64,000 bases of DNA. Origin: Negadavirga shengliensis. Its GTDB lineage: Bacteria; Bacteroidota; Bacteroidia; Cytophagales; Cyclobacteriaceae. Under the pieces are notes generated by a model. It saw only the letters and a program-made list of their open reading frames with translations, made no database searches and was not told the origin of the DNA. The position numbers were made by a program, and so were the translations under genes. Shown one piece after another: positions 36,781 to 45,197 of this stretch. Numbering within the stretch: the stretch's first letter is position 1; the number at the start of each line of letters is the position of its first letter. The DNA lies in contig NZ_JBHSJJ010000003.1 in assembly GCF_042652345.1 (NCBI RefSeq), forward strand, positions 186,001 through 250,000. The letters run 5' to 3'.

Positions 36781-37241
36781 AGTACATTTTAAATTTCCAG
36801 TGCAATTTAACAAAAACAGACTCAATTAATAAAAATAAATGTATTTTGACATATAAAAAACGAATTTCTGAACAAATGGTGTTTATTAGCAAAAATTACT
36901 TGCCTTAGACAGGCGCGTTTGATTTTCAGTGGTTAAAAACAAACCCGGGATTTAATCATGAGTTGACCCGCTTTTTTTGTCCTTATAATCAACCCTTGGA
37001 ATATTAAGGCTTGTATTATACACAAAAAATATTAAAATTATAGGTTTGTAGGACTGCGGGGGTAGGGATTAAAAAATGAGTTGAAAGATTGTCGTGTGAA
37101 ATTTATTAGTTCTATTTTGAGGATATTTCGATGGAATGAAGTTAATTTGTGTTTATATAAACTACAAAAAACAGGTTTTTTTTCAATTTAGAGCAGAAAG
37201 ATAAAATTTGGAACTTGAATTGATCTTTTAGAATTGTGGGA
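36781..37241. other. Divergent intergenic region upstream of the glycosyltransferase
   Basis: 460 A+T-rich bases with no gene. A small GCCT-TAGAC-AGGC hairpin occurs near 36902. TTAATTTG near 37142-37149 is a weak -7-like box for the plus-strand glycosyltransferase. Confidence 0.35.
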
Positions 37242-38390
37242 ATGAAAATGAAAGTACTTTTAATTAACAACTATTCAATGGAGAACGCTTATGATTTGTG
37301 GGCAAAAGGTGTAAGCGGAAGCCATCACGTATGGGGAAAGGTTGAACTGGACAGAAACGGAAAAGTCGAGATGATAATTTTCCCCCATGAGCGGTATAAG
37401 TTTTTGAACAGGATAGGGAAGTGGTTTGGAATAGGCCACTTGGATCAACAGCTCAGGATTTTGTTTAACCTCAGGAAGTTTGATGTCCTATATTCGCCTT
37501 ATTCCATGGCCAATACAAAGCTCTTACTTTTGTTGAAATGGGTGGGTTTATTTAAAAAACCTATCGTGGTGACCATCCATCAGCCGTTTTGGAGAGCTAA
37601 AGATTCCAATAAACTCCTAAGGTTTTTTTCCCGACAGTTCATTCTGCAATACGAAGCATGCATATTCTTGAGTGAAAGCTTGTTAAGCAAAACCATAGAA
37701 ACACTTAGGCTTCCAGAACAGCATCAAAAAGACCGGTTTTCGACCACTCAATGGGGACCTGACATGGATTTTTTTGATAAATACTGCCGGCAGGCGGTTC
37801 CGTTTGATGCCTGCGATTATTTTATAAGTGCAGGACATACCGCTAGGGATTTCGAAACTTTAATTGAAGCCTTTAGGGGGTTGGATTACAAGTTGAAAAT
37901 TTTCTGTACGCCAAAAAGCATTCCTAACGTGAAGGACCTTCCTGATAACGTCGACTTGAACTGGGAGGCGACTTTTTATGATCTGGTGGCCTGGTACAAG
38001 AAAGCTATTGCCGTCCTGATACCCTTAAAATACCCGCAAAAAAATGAAGGGTGCCAAGGGATGACCAGTTTGCAGGATGTGGTTACGTTTGGTAAACCTG
38101 TCATCATGACAAAAAACCCTACTTTGAACCTGGATGTGGAGAAGGAAGGATTTGGGTTTTATGTAGACATGTATGACGTGGAAGGGTGGAGGGAAAAGGT
38201 GACTTTATTACACAACGATGAAGAGCTATGGAATAAAATGAGTGGAAAATCCAGCTATGTGTTTAAACACAAATTCAATTCCAGAATTTTTTCTGACCAT
38301 TTGGAAAGTGTGTTGGAAAAGGTCTATCATGAATCAGGTGCGGCGAATAAAAACAGAAAGAAAAGGGAGAGGACCATGGCAGATCTTTAA
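37242..38390 (+). CDS. Glycosyltransferase (GT-B fold)
   Basis: 382 residues from the ATG at 37242 (a GTG two codons upstream and an ATG two codons downstream are also possible). The N-domain has VLLINNYSMENAYDLWAKG and DVLYSPYSMANTKL. The C-domain has DYFISAGHTARDFETLIEA and EGCQGMTSLQDVVTFGKPV, where the nucleotide-sugar site is expected. The sequence is atypical, without the usual EPFG motif; GT4-like by overall layout. Followed after about 100 bases by a CDP-glucose synthase, so a role in a surface glycan is likely. Confidence 0.7.
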   Translation: MKMKVLLINNYSMENAYDLWAKGVSGSHHVWGKVELDRNGKVEMIIFPHERYKFLNRIGKWFGIGHLDQQLRILFNLRKFDVLYSPYSMANTKLLLLLKWVGLFKKPIVVTIHQPFWRAKDSNKLLRFFSRQFILQYEACIFLSESLLSKTIETLRLPEQHQKDRFSTTQWGPDMDFFDKYCRQAVPFDACDYFISAGHTARDFETLIEAFRGLDYKLKIFCTPKSIPNVKDLPDNVDLNWEATFYDLVAWYKKAIAVLIPLKYPQKNEGCQGMTSLQDVVTFGKPVIMTKNPTLNLDVEKEGFGFYVDMYDVEGWREKVTLLHNDEELWNKMSGKSSYVFKHKFNSRIFSDHLESVLEKVYHESGAANKNRKKRERTMADL

Positions 38391-38452
38391 GGGACGGCTA
38401 TCGACAACAATTAATTGTCAAATACTTATATTTATTTTTCTGTGAATTATTT

Positions 38453-38460
38453 TAGTTTTG
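38453..38460 (+). promoter_or_regulatory. Candidate -7 box for the CDP-glucose synthase gene
   Basis: TAGTTTTG, exact TAnnTTTG, 32 bases before the ATG. No good -33 TTTG. A perfect 12-base palindrome ACAATTAATTGT at 38407-38418 lies just upstream. Confidence 0.3.
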
Positions 38461-38492
38461 AACTTAATGGATAATTTAAACTATTTGGAAGC

Positions 38493-39275
38493 ATGAAGGC
38501 AGTGATATTAGCAGGGGGGTATGGTACAAGGATCAGCGAGGAAAGTATGGTAAGACCTAAACCCATGGTAGAGATTGGTTACCGCCCGATACTTTGGCAT
38601 ATCATGAAGTCATATTCATTTTATGGGATCAATGATTTCATCATATGCTGTGGATATAAGGGATACATGATCAAGGAATACTTTGCCAATTATTTTCTTT
38701 TGAACTCTGATGTTACTTTTGATTTGAGACGAAACGAAATGCAAATTCACAACAGTGACTCGGAACCTTGGAAAGTAACGCTGGTAGACACGGGTCTCAG
38801 TACGATGACTGGCGGTAGATTAAAGAGGGTAAAAGACTATGTGGGCAATGAAACCTTTTGCATGACTTATGGAGACGGCGTTTCTGATGTGAATATCCGT
38901 GGTTCTATAGAATTTCATAAAAAAGAGGGGTGTCTGGCTACCCTTACCGCAGTTAAGCAGCCAGGAAGATTTGGCGCGTTTGTATTGTCCTCTCAAAGCA
39001 GCAGGGTGAGCAATTTTAGAGAAAAGCCTGACGGAGATGGAAATGAAGGGGCAATGATCAACGGAGGTTTTTTTGTTTTAGAACCGGGAGTCTTTGACTT
39101 GATTGAGGGAGATTCTTCGGTATGGGAACGGGACCCAATGGAAACTTTGGCCCAATCCAACAACCTCGCAGCGTATGTTCACCACGGTTTTTGGCAAGCT
39201 ATGGATTCGTTGAGGGATAAAAATTACCTCGAAGAGCTTTGGATTGAAAACAAGGCTCCCTGGAAGGTCTGGTAA
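38493..39275 (+). CDS. rfbF: Glucose-1-phosphate cytidylyltransferase
   Basis: 260 residues, makes CDP-glucose from CTP and glucose-1-phosphate. Nucleotidyltransferase start MKAVILAGGYGTRISEES, KPMVEIGYRPILWHIMK, the family-specific FIICCGYKGYMIKEYFANYF, VDTGLSTMTGGRLKR, TYGDGVSDV, and INGGFFVLEPGV. Usually this gene is followed by CDP-glucose 4,6-dehydratase; here an SDR epimerase of another type follows. That SDR's real start is 34 bases past this stop. Confidence 0.9.
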   Translation: MKAVILAGGYGTRISEESMVRPKPMVEIGYRPILWHIMKSYSFYGINDFIICCGYKGYMIKEYFANYFLLNSDVTFDLRRNEMQIHNSDSEPWKVTLVDTGLSTMTGGRLKRVKDYVGNETFCMTYGDGVSDVNIRGSIEFHKKEGCLATLTAVKQPGRFGAFVLSSQSSRVSNFREKPDGDGNEGAMINGGFFVLEPGVFDLIEGDSSVWERDPMETLAQSNNLAAYVHHGFWQAMDSLRDKNYLEELWIENKAPWKVW

Positions 39276-39309
39276 TTATCGTTTGTTTTATATTAGAAAT
39301 AGAAAGTAT

Positions 39310-40359
39310 ATGAAAATCCTTGTCACCGGGAATATGGGCTATATAGGTCCGGTTCTGGTAAAACATCTGAAGAAGAACTATCCGGAAATAGGGATTGTCG
39401 GTTATGATATCGGCTATTTTGCAAATTGTCTTACCGATGCAGGTGTGCTGCCGGAAGTATATGTGGATACCCAGGTTTTTGGTGATATACGCCATTTCCC
39501 GGAGCATTTGCTGCAGGGGATTGATGTGGTGGTAAACCTAGCCGCAATTTCCAATGACCCTATGGGTAAAAAGTTTGAGGAAATCACCATGGATATCAAC
39601 CACAGGGCCGGAATTAAGTTAGCTAAAATGGCAAAGAAGGCCGGTGTCACCCATTTTGTGTTTGCCTCAAGCTGCAGCATGTATGGCGCTGCCGATGATT
39701 TTCCAAAAACGGAAACGTCTGAACTCAATCCTTTGACAGCTTACGCAAAATCAAAAGTTTATTCTGAAAATGACCTTATGCCATTAGCGGATGAAAATTT
39801 TGTGGTAACCTGTTTACGATTTGGAACAGCCTGTGGATTTAGTCCCAGATTAAGATTAGACTTGGTACTCAATGACTTTGTTGCGGGGGCAATTGTCCTG
39901 AAGGAGATCTCTATTCTTAGTAATGGGACACCCTGGAGGCCGATGATCAACATTAAAGACATGGCCAGGGCCATCGAATGGGCTGCTTTTAGAAAAGCTG
40001 ATAACGGCGGATCTTTTCTTGCCGTGAATACAGGTACAAACGGATGGAACAATCAGGTCAAAACCATTGCGGAGGCAGTGGGAAGAGCCATTCCCGGCAC
40101 TAAAATCTCAATCAACAGGAATGCCCCTGTAGATAAAAGGTCATTCAAGGTAAATTTTGATCTGTTTAAAAAACTGGCTCCTGATCATCAACCCAATTAT
40201 GATTTAGAGGATACAGTGGAAGACCTTAAAACAGGTATTATAGCCATGGGATTAAAGGACCCCGCGTTCAGGGAATCGCAGCTTATCAGATTAAAAGTTC
40301 TTAACCGACTCCAAGAAAACCATTTACTGAATGAGAAGCTGGAATGGAGTACTTTATAA
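39310..40359 (+). CDS. NAD-dependent epimerase/dehydratase (extended SDR)
   Basis: 349 residues from the ATG at 39310; the longer in-frame version would overlap rfbF and lacks a proper N-terminus. Rossmann motif TGNMGYIG at the start, active-site SSCSMYG and YAKSK (Tyr-x3-Lys), then a substrate-binding C-domain. Extended SDR acting on a nucleotide sugar. Next to the CDP-glucose synthase it may modify a CDP-hexose, but it does not look like the 4,6-dehydratase itself. Substrate unknown. Confidence 0.8.
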   Translation: MKILVTGNMGYIGPVLVKHLKKNYPEIGIVGYDIGYFANCLTDAGVLPEVYVDTQVFGDIRHFPEHLLQGIDVVVNLAAISNDPMGKKFEEITMDINHRAGIKLAKMAKKAGVTHFVFASSCSMYGAADDFPKTETSELNPLTAYAKSKVYSENDLMPLADENFVVTCLRFGTACGFSPRLRLDLVLNDFVAGAIVLKEISILSNGTPWRPMINIKDMARAIEWAAFRKADNGGSFLAVNTGTNGWNNQVKTIAEAVGRAIPGTKISINRNAPVDKRSFKVNFDLFKKLAPDHQPNYDLEDTVEDLKTGIIAMGLKDPAFRESQLIRLKVLNRLQENHLLNEKLEWSTL

Positions 40360-40391
40360 CCCTCTTCTTTTAAAACTTATAGAACTTAAAA

Positions 40392-40448
40392 ATGAAAAGC
40401 CTTGGAGATAGACTGGATTGCGCGGTCTATGTCCCAAGGTCTTTTCAT
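40392..40448 (-). terminator. Long hairpin between convergent genes
   Basis: Stem of 20 pairs in three blocks: 40392-40399 with 40441-40448, 40400-40405 with 40434-40439, and 40408-40413 with 40425-40430. 11-base loop. On the minus strand it is followed by TTTTTAAG, so it most likely terminates murA; it could also slow plus-strand transcription. Confidence 0.75.
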
Positions 40449-40467
40449 AAACGGAGCCATCCGGTTA

Positions 40468-41775
40468 TCAATCCATCCGGATAATATCTGCACCCAGCGC
40501 GTTGAGGCGCTGGTCTATGAATTGATATCCGCGGTCAATTTGTTCCACATTATCGATTACGGAAGTGCCTTCTGCCGACAGTGCGGCGATTAACAAGGCT
40601 ACACCGGCCCTGATATCCGGGGACGTCATTCTGATGCCCTTAAGGGGGTATTTCCGGTCCAGTCCTATTACGGTAGCACGATGAGGATCACATAAAATGA
40701 TTTGAGCCCCCATATCGATCAGCTTATCCACAAAGAACAACCGGCTTTCAAACATTTTTTGATGGACCAGCACCGTGCCTTTGGCTTGAGTGGCAGTGAC
40801 CAGAACGATGCTGAGGAGATCCGGAGTAAATCCCGGCCAGATAGCGTCAGCAATGGTTAAAATAGAGCCATCGATAAAGGTTTCTATTTCATAATGTTTT
40901 TGGGATGGGACATAGATATCGTCACCTCTGATCTCAAGCTTTATCCCCATTCGTTTAAAAGTATCGGGAATTACCCCCAACTTGTTTACCTGGGCATTTT
41001 TTATGGTGATTTCCGACTGGGTCATTGCCGCCAAGCCTATAAAAGAGCCGATTTCAATCATATCCGGCAGCAAGGTGTGCTCTGTGCCTTTGAGGGCCTT
41101 TACGCCTTCTATCTCTAGCAGATTGGATCCGATGCCGGCAATCCTTCCCCCCATTCGGTTGATCATCAGACAAAGCTGTTGGATATATGGTTCACAGGCT
41201 GCGTTATAGATGACGGTTTTGCCTTTTGCAAAGACTGAAGCCATGATGATGTTCGCAGTACCGGTTACCGAAGCCTCGTCGAGCAACATATAACATCCCG
41301 TAAGATCGCTTCCATCTATATGATAAATTTCTTTCCGATAGTCATAGTGAAAAGTGGCTCCAAGTTTCTGGAAACCCAAAAAATGGGTATCCATTCTTCT
41401 TCTGCCTATTTTGTCTCCCCCTGGTTTGGAAATCCGGCCTTTTCCAAATCTGGACAGTAAAGGCCCCAAAATCATCACAGAACCTCTCAAAGCAGAAGCT
41501 TTCTTCAAAAAATCAATGGTTTCAAGGTACTTTAAGTTCACTGCTGAAGCATTGAAACGGTAACTCTCAGGCCCGGTTTTCTCCACGGCTACTCCCATGT
41601 CGGATAAGAGCTCAATGAGTTTGTTCACATCCCGGATATTGGGGATTTTATGGATATGCACATCTTCCGACGTTAACAATACCGCACAGAGAATCTGCAG
41701 TGCTTCATTTTTTGCACCTTGGGGGACGATTTCGCCTTTCAGCCTGATTCCCCCTCTTACACGAAATGAAGCCAT
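40468..41775 (-). CDS. murA: UDP-N-acetylglucosamine 1-carboxyvinyltransferase
   Basis: 435 residues. First committed step of peptidoglycan synthesis, adding enolpyruvate to UDP-GlcNAc. QGAKNEALQI at the N-terminus holds the catalytic Lys-Asn pair. The active-site loop reads PGGDKIGRRRMDTH: Asp121 replaces the catalytic Cys (Cys115 of E. coli) that fosfomycin alkylates. DGSILTIADAIWPGFTPD and the C-terminal RAGVALLIAALSAEG follow. Start ATG overlaps the DUF4290 stop by one base (TAATG), implying coupled translation. Confidence 0.96.
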   Translation of the reverse strand: MASFRVRGGIRLKGEIVPQGAKNEALQILCAVLLTSEDVHIHKIPNIRDVNKLIELLSDMGVAVEKTGPESYRFNASAVNLKYLETIDFLKKASALRGSVMILGPLLSRFGKGRISKPGGDKIGRRRMDTHFLGFQKLGATFHYDYRKEIYHIDGSDLTGCYMLLDEASVTGTANIIMASVFAKGKTVIYNAACEPYIQQLCLMINRMGGRIAGIGSNLLEIEGVKALKGTEHTLLPDMIEIGSFIGLAAMTQSEITIKNAQVNKLGVIPDTFKRMGIKLEIRGDDIYVPSQKHYEIETFIDGSILTIADAIWPGFTPDLLSIVLVTATQAKGTVLVHQKMFESRLFFVDKLIDMGAQIILCDPHRATVIGLDRKYPLKGIRMTSPDIRAGVALLIAALSAEGTSVIDNVEQIDRGYQFIDQRLNALGADIIRMD

Positions 41776-42452
41776 TAATTTCTCCTTTTTTTATTGCTCG
41801 ATCCGTTGCCTCTTCTTTTGTTGCTTCCGCTGTAGTTTCGTCTGCTGGAAGTATGGTTATTTTCGGAAGCGGCGGAAGTGTTGGTTTTAAAATCCCTTCT
41901 CATGCTTGTCTCAAAAAGTCCGTTTTCTTTGACTTTCTCTAAATCGATATGAAGTTTTCCTTTCGACAACGTCTTGATGTCTTCTATGATAATGGAATCA
42001 TCAAAATTTTCCCGGTTCCAGGTAGAGTGAAAGCTTCGCATCAACTGGCCTATATATATCAGAGCTGTTTCCTGTTCATCATCATCTTCGATTTCGATGG
42101 CCCTTTCGATGAGTTTTTCGATGTTTCGGCCGTAATGTTTGAATCTTACTTCACCCTCCGGGTATCCTATCATCTGCGGCCTCTTACCCAACAGCTCTTT
42201 TTGTGGCATAGGAAAAGGACCGTCTACCTTCAATTCAAAATCCGACATGATGTAAAGATCATCCCATAGTTTTTGATCACTTTCGGTTTTTAACTGGGGA
42301 TTGAGCTGTTTCATCAGGTCTACCAAGGCATAGGCATATTCTGTTCTCTTTTCGTCATCAGGAACGGTCTTGATATAATCGACCAGTTTCTGGATGTTTT
42401 TTCCGTACTCTTTCAAAATAACTTTGTTTTTAGGCTGTCCATTATCTGTCAT
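41775..42452 (-). CDS. DUF4290 domain protein
   Basis: 225 residues, soluble. The N-terminal 180 residues match the Bacteroidota-specific DUF4290 (EYGKNIQKLVDYI, YAYALVDLMKQLNP, FKHYGRNIEKLIERA). The last 35 residues are a basic low-complexity Ser/Asn/Arg tail (RRNYSGSNKRRGNGSS), suggestive of nucleic acid binding. Overlaps murA by one base, a pairing I believe is common in the phylum. Molecular function unknown. Confidence 0.85.
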   Translation of the reverse strand: MTDNGQPKNKVILKEYGKNIQKLVDYIKTVPDDEKRTEYAYALVDLMKQLNPQLKTESDQKLWDDLYIMSDFELKVDGPFPMPQKELLGKRPQMIGYPEGEVRFKHYGRNIEKLIERAIEIEDDDEQETALIYIGQLMRSFHSTWNRENFDDSIIIEDIKTLSKGKLHIDLEKVKENGLFETSMRRDFKTNTSAASENNHTSSRRNYSGSNKRRGNGSSNKKRRN

Positions 42453-42546
42453 GATACCCGCTTTTTAAGTTTCCTGATCTCTTTCAATATACTAAAAAAT
42501 CATCAATTTCAGGTTTTAATAAAGGCCGTATCTTAAATATTTCTAA

Positions 42547-44805
42547 TCAATCCAATATCCGGAGTTTTGCAAAACTAAGTAATAATGTTTTTTCTCCAAA
42601 ATTGTCAAAATGTATATGGGCTTTCTTATTGGTGCCTTCAGTTTCTATTCCCGTCACTTTCCCAAATCCGAATTTCGGGTGCTCAATTTTCATGCCTTTC
42701 TGAAGGTTGTTGGTATTGGAAGGCTTGAAATCGGGGCTAGGGGTATGGACTTTTGCGGTTGTACTGCTTCTCAAGGCAGGTTTTTTCTTCAACCCAATAA
42801 ATCCGTTGTTTCCTTCACTAAGGGACTCCCTGAAACTGCTGGAAACGTTGCTGCCGGTTCTTTTATTTACCTTTATATAACTAGGGTCTATTTCTTCCAA
42901 AAACCGGCTGGGTTCGCAGTTTAATAACCGACCGTACCTGTACCGCGTTAGTGCATAGCTCAGGTAAAGTTTTTCCATGGCCCTTGTACAGGCCACATAG
43001 AACAACCTCCTTTCCTCCTCAAGATCTTCTCTGCTTTGCATCATCATTTGAGAGGGGAACAGATCTTCTTCCATTCCCACTACAAACACATGCCGGAACT
43101 CCAACCCTTTTGAGGAATGTATGGTCATTAAGGTCACCGCATCGTTGGTATCTTTATTTTGATCCTCGTCAGTCAACAAAGCAATTTCCTGTAGAAAGGC
43201 GCCTAAGCTCTTGTCTTCATTTTCCGGATTGTCCACGTATTCCTTGATGGCATTCAGAAGTTCCTGAACGTTTTCGTAGCGGTTCAGACCTTCTATGGTT
43301 TTGTCTTCATATAATTCTCTGAGTAACCCGGACTGTTTCGCTATGGATGACGCGGCTTCAAAAGCATCCTTCCTTTCAGTTTCAATTTTAAAACTTCTGA
43401 TCATCGTGCAAAAGTCTTCCACTGAATTGGCGGCCCGGCCACTTAAAAAACTGCTGCTGTTATTGATCACCTCCCATAACGGGATATCATGTTCATAAGC
43501 TGCTACCATCACCTTCTCCACGGTGTTGTTGCCTATGCCCCTTTTGGGATAATTGATGATTCTTTTAAATGCTTCCTCATCTTCTTCATTAACCACATAC
43601 CGGAGATAAGCCATAAGGTCTTTTATTTCCTTTCTCTGGTAGAAAGAAAGGCCGCCGACAATTCTGTAGGTGATATTCAGCTTTCTCAAAGCCTCCTCCA
43701 TGGCCCTGGATTGAGAGTTGGTTCTATACAGAATCGCAAAATCACTGTTGTGGAGCTGTTTGTTGTTTTTTTGTTCAAAGATAGTAGTGGCTACCATCCG
43801 GCCTTCTTCATTATCCGAGGAGGCCTTCATCAGTTCAATGAGATCACCTGACTCATTGTGGGTCCATACATTTTTTTTTAGCTGGGATTTGTTTTTTTCA
43901 ATAATGGAATTGGCCGTGTTTACAATATTTTTGGTAGAACGGTAGTTTTGTTCCAGTTTTACCACAAACAGATCGGGATAGTCTTTTTCAAAGTTCAGGA
44001 TGTTTTGGATGTTGGCACCTCTGAACGCGTAGATGCTCTGGGCATCATCTCCTACTACACAGATATTTTGATGGACGGCGGCGATTTTTTTGGTGATCAG
44101 GTATTGTGACAGGTTGGTGTCCTGGAACTCATCCACCATGACGTATTTGAAGCGCTGTTGGTATTTATTTAAGGCATCAGGATGATCTCTGAAAAGGATG
44201 TTGGTATTAAAAAGAAGATCATCAAAGTCCATGGCGGAAGACCGGAAAAGTCTGCTCTGATAGGTTTTGTAGATCTGCCCCATCTTCGGTTTCATCGCTG
44301 CTTCATCGTCAGCCAGGATATAGGGGTCATTAACATATTGTTCCCATGAGATCAGCCTGTTCTTTGCCCCGGAGATCCTGGAAAGCACCGTGTTGGGTTT
44401 GTATACCTTATCGTCCAGTTTAAGTTCCTTGACAATCGACCTGATCAGTGATTTACTGTCATCCGTGTCGTAAATGGTAAAGTTGGAAGGATAGCCGAGT
44501 TTGTGGGCTTCCACCCTAAGGATTTTCGCAAAAACGGAATGGAATGTACCCATCCAGGTATTTCTGGCCTCCAGCCCGATGAGTTTTTCAATCCGTTGCT
44601 TCATTTCATTGGCCGCCTTATTGGTAAAGGTCAGGGACAAAATATGGAATGGATCCACCCCTTTTGCCTGAATTAAATGGGCGATTCTATAGGTCAAAAC
44701 CCTGGTCTTTCCAGAGCCAGCTCCGGCAATGATCATCAAAGGGCCTTGCGTTCTCTCTACAGCCTCTCTTTGGGGTGGGTTAAGACTTGAAAGATATTCC
44801 AACAT
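42547..44805 (-). CDS. UvrD/PcrA-type superfamily 1 DNA helicase
   Basis: 752 residues, ATP-dependent 3'-5' helicase for repair and replication restart. Walker A GAGSGKT at 28-34, TFTNKAANEMKQR (motif Ia), VDEFQDTN (II), GDDAQSIYAFRGA (III), LEQNYRST (IV), TIHSSKGLEF (V) and VACTRAME (VI). The C-terminal 60 residues (MKIEHPKFGFGKVTG...) form the Tudor-like PcrA domain that contacts RNA polymerase. Single gene. Confidence 0.95.
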   Translation of the reverse strand: MLEYLSSLNPPQREAVERTQGPLMIIAGAGSGKTRVLTYRIAHLIQAKGVDPFHILSLTFTNKAANEMKQRIEKLIGLEARNTWMGTFHSVFAKILRVEAHKLGYPSNFTIYDTDDSKSLIRSIVKELKLDDKVYKPNTVLSRISGAKNRLISWEQYVNDPYILADDEAAMKPKMGQIYKTYQSRLFRSSAMDFDDLLFNTNILFRDHPDALNKYQQRFKYVMVDEFQDTNLSQYLITKKIAAVHQNICVVGDDAQSIYAFRGANIQNILNFEKDYPDLFVVKLEQNYRSTKNIVNTANSIIEKNKSQLKKNVWTHNESGDLIELMKASSDNEEGRMVATTIFEQKNNKQLHNSDFAILYRTNSQSRAMEEALRKLNITYRIVGGLSFYQRKEIKDLMAYLRYVVNEEDEEAFKRIINYPKRGIGNNTVEKVMVAAYEHDIPLWEVINNSSSFLSGRAANSVEDFCTMIRSFKIETERKDAFEAASSIAKQSGLLRELYEDKTIEGLNRYENVQELLNAIKEYVDNPENEDKSLGAFLQEIALLTDEDQNKDTNDAVTLMTIHSSKGLEFRHVFVVGMEEDLFPSQMMMQSREDLEEERRLFYVACTRAMEKLYLSYALTRYRYGRLLNCEPSRFLEEIDPSYIKVNKRTGSNVSSSFRESLSEGNNGFIGLKKKPALRSSTTAKVHTPSPDFKPSNTNNLQKGMKIEHPKFGFGKVTGIETEGTNKKAHIHFDNFGEKTLLLSFAKLRILD

Positions 44806-45197
44806 TTTCTACTCCGGTTTTAGCCTGACGAGGTACATTTTCTCACAGGCCCTCAAAGTTACTATTTCCCTTTTAATTTTGGGGAATCATCTCTTTAAAT
44901 TAAAAGTAAGCAAGTGATGCCCGTTTAACCTGTCAGAATTGATGGAGGCTTATGAACAACACTTTCTGATGAATATAGTAAAAAAATTGCCGGTTATATC
45001 TGGGTGTGGGACTTTCAGCGGCCATAATTCCATTGATTTTGCAAAAAGAATGTTATTTTTGATAAATAATATAGAATTTTAAAAAAAATTATGACCTGTA
45101 AGTGCTTGTATGATGAAATATAGTAATCATGGTAAAAAAGCACTATTTGTCTTAATAGTCTGTCGCTTAGGGGTATTACAAACGGTGTGAAGGAAGA
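44806..45197. other. Divergent intergenic between uvrD-type gene and the sigma-54 regulator
   Basis: About 390 bases without a gene. An exact -7 box TAACTTTG (minus strand, 44854-44861) probably serves the helicase gene with a leader of about 45 bases; no matching -33. The remainder is A+T-rich, and no clear promoter for the plus-strand regulator was found. Confidence 0.4.
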
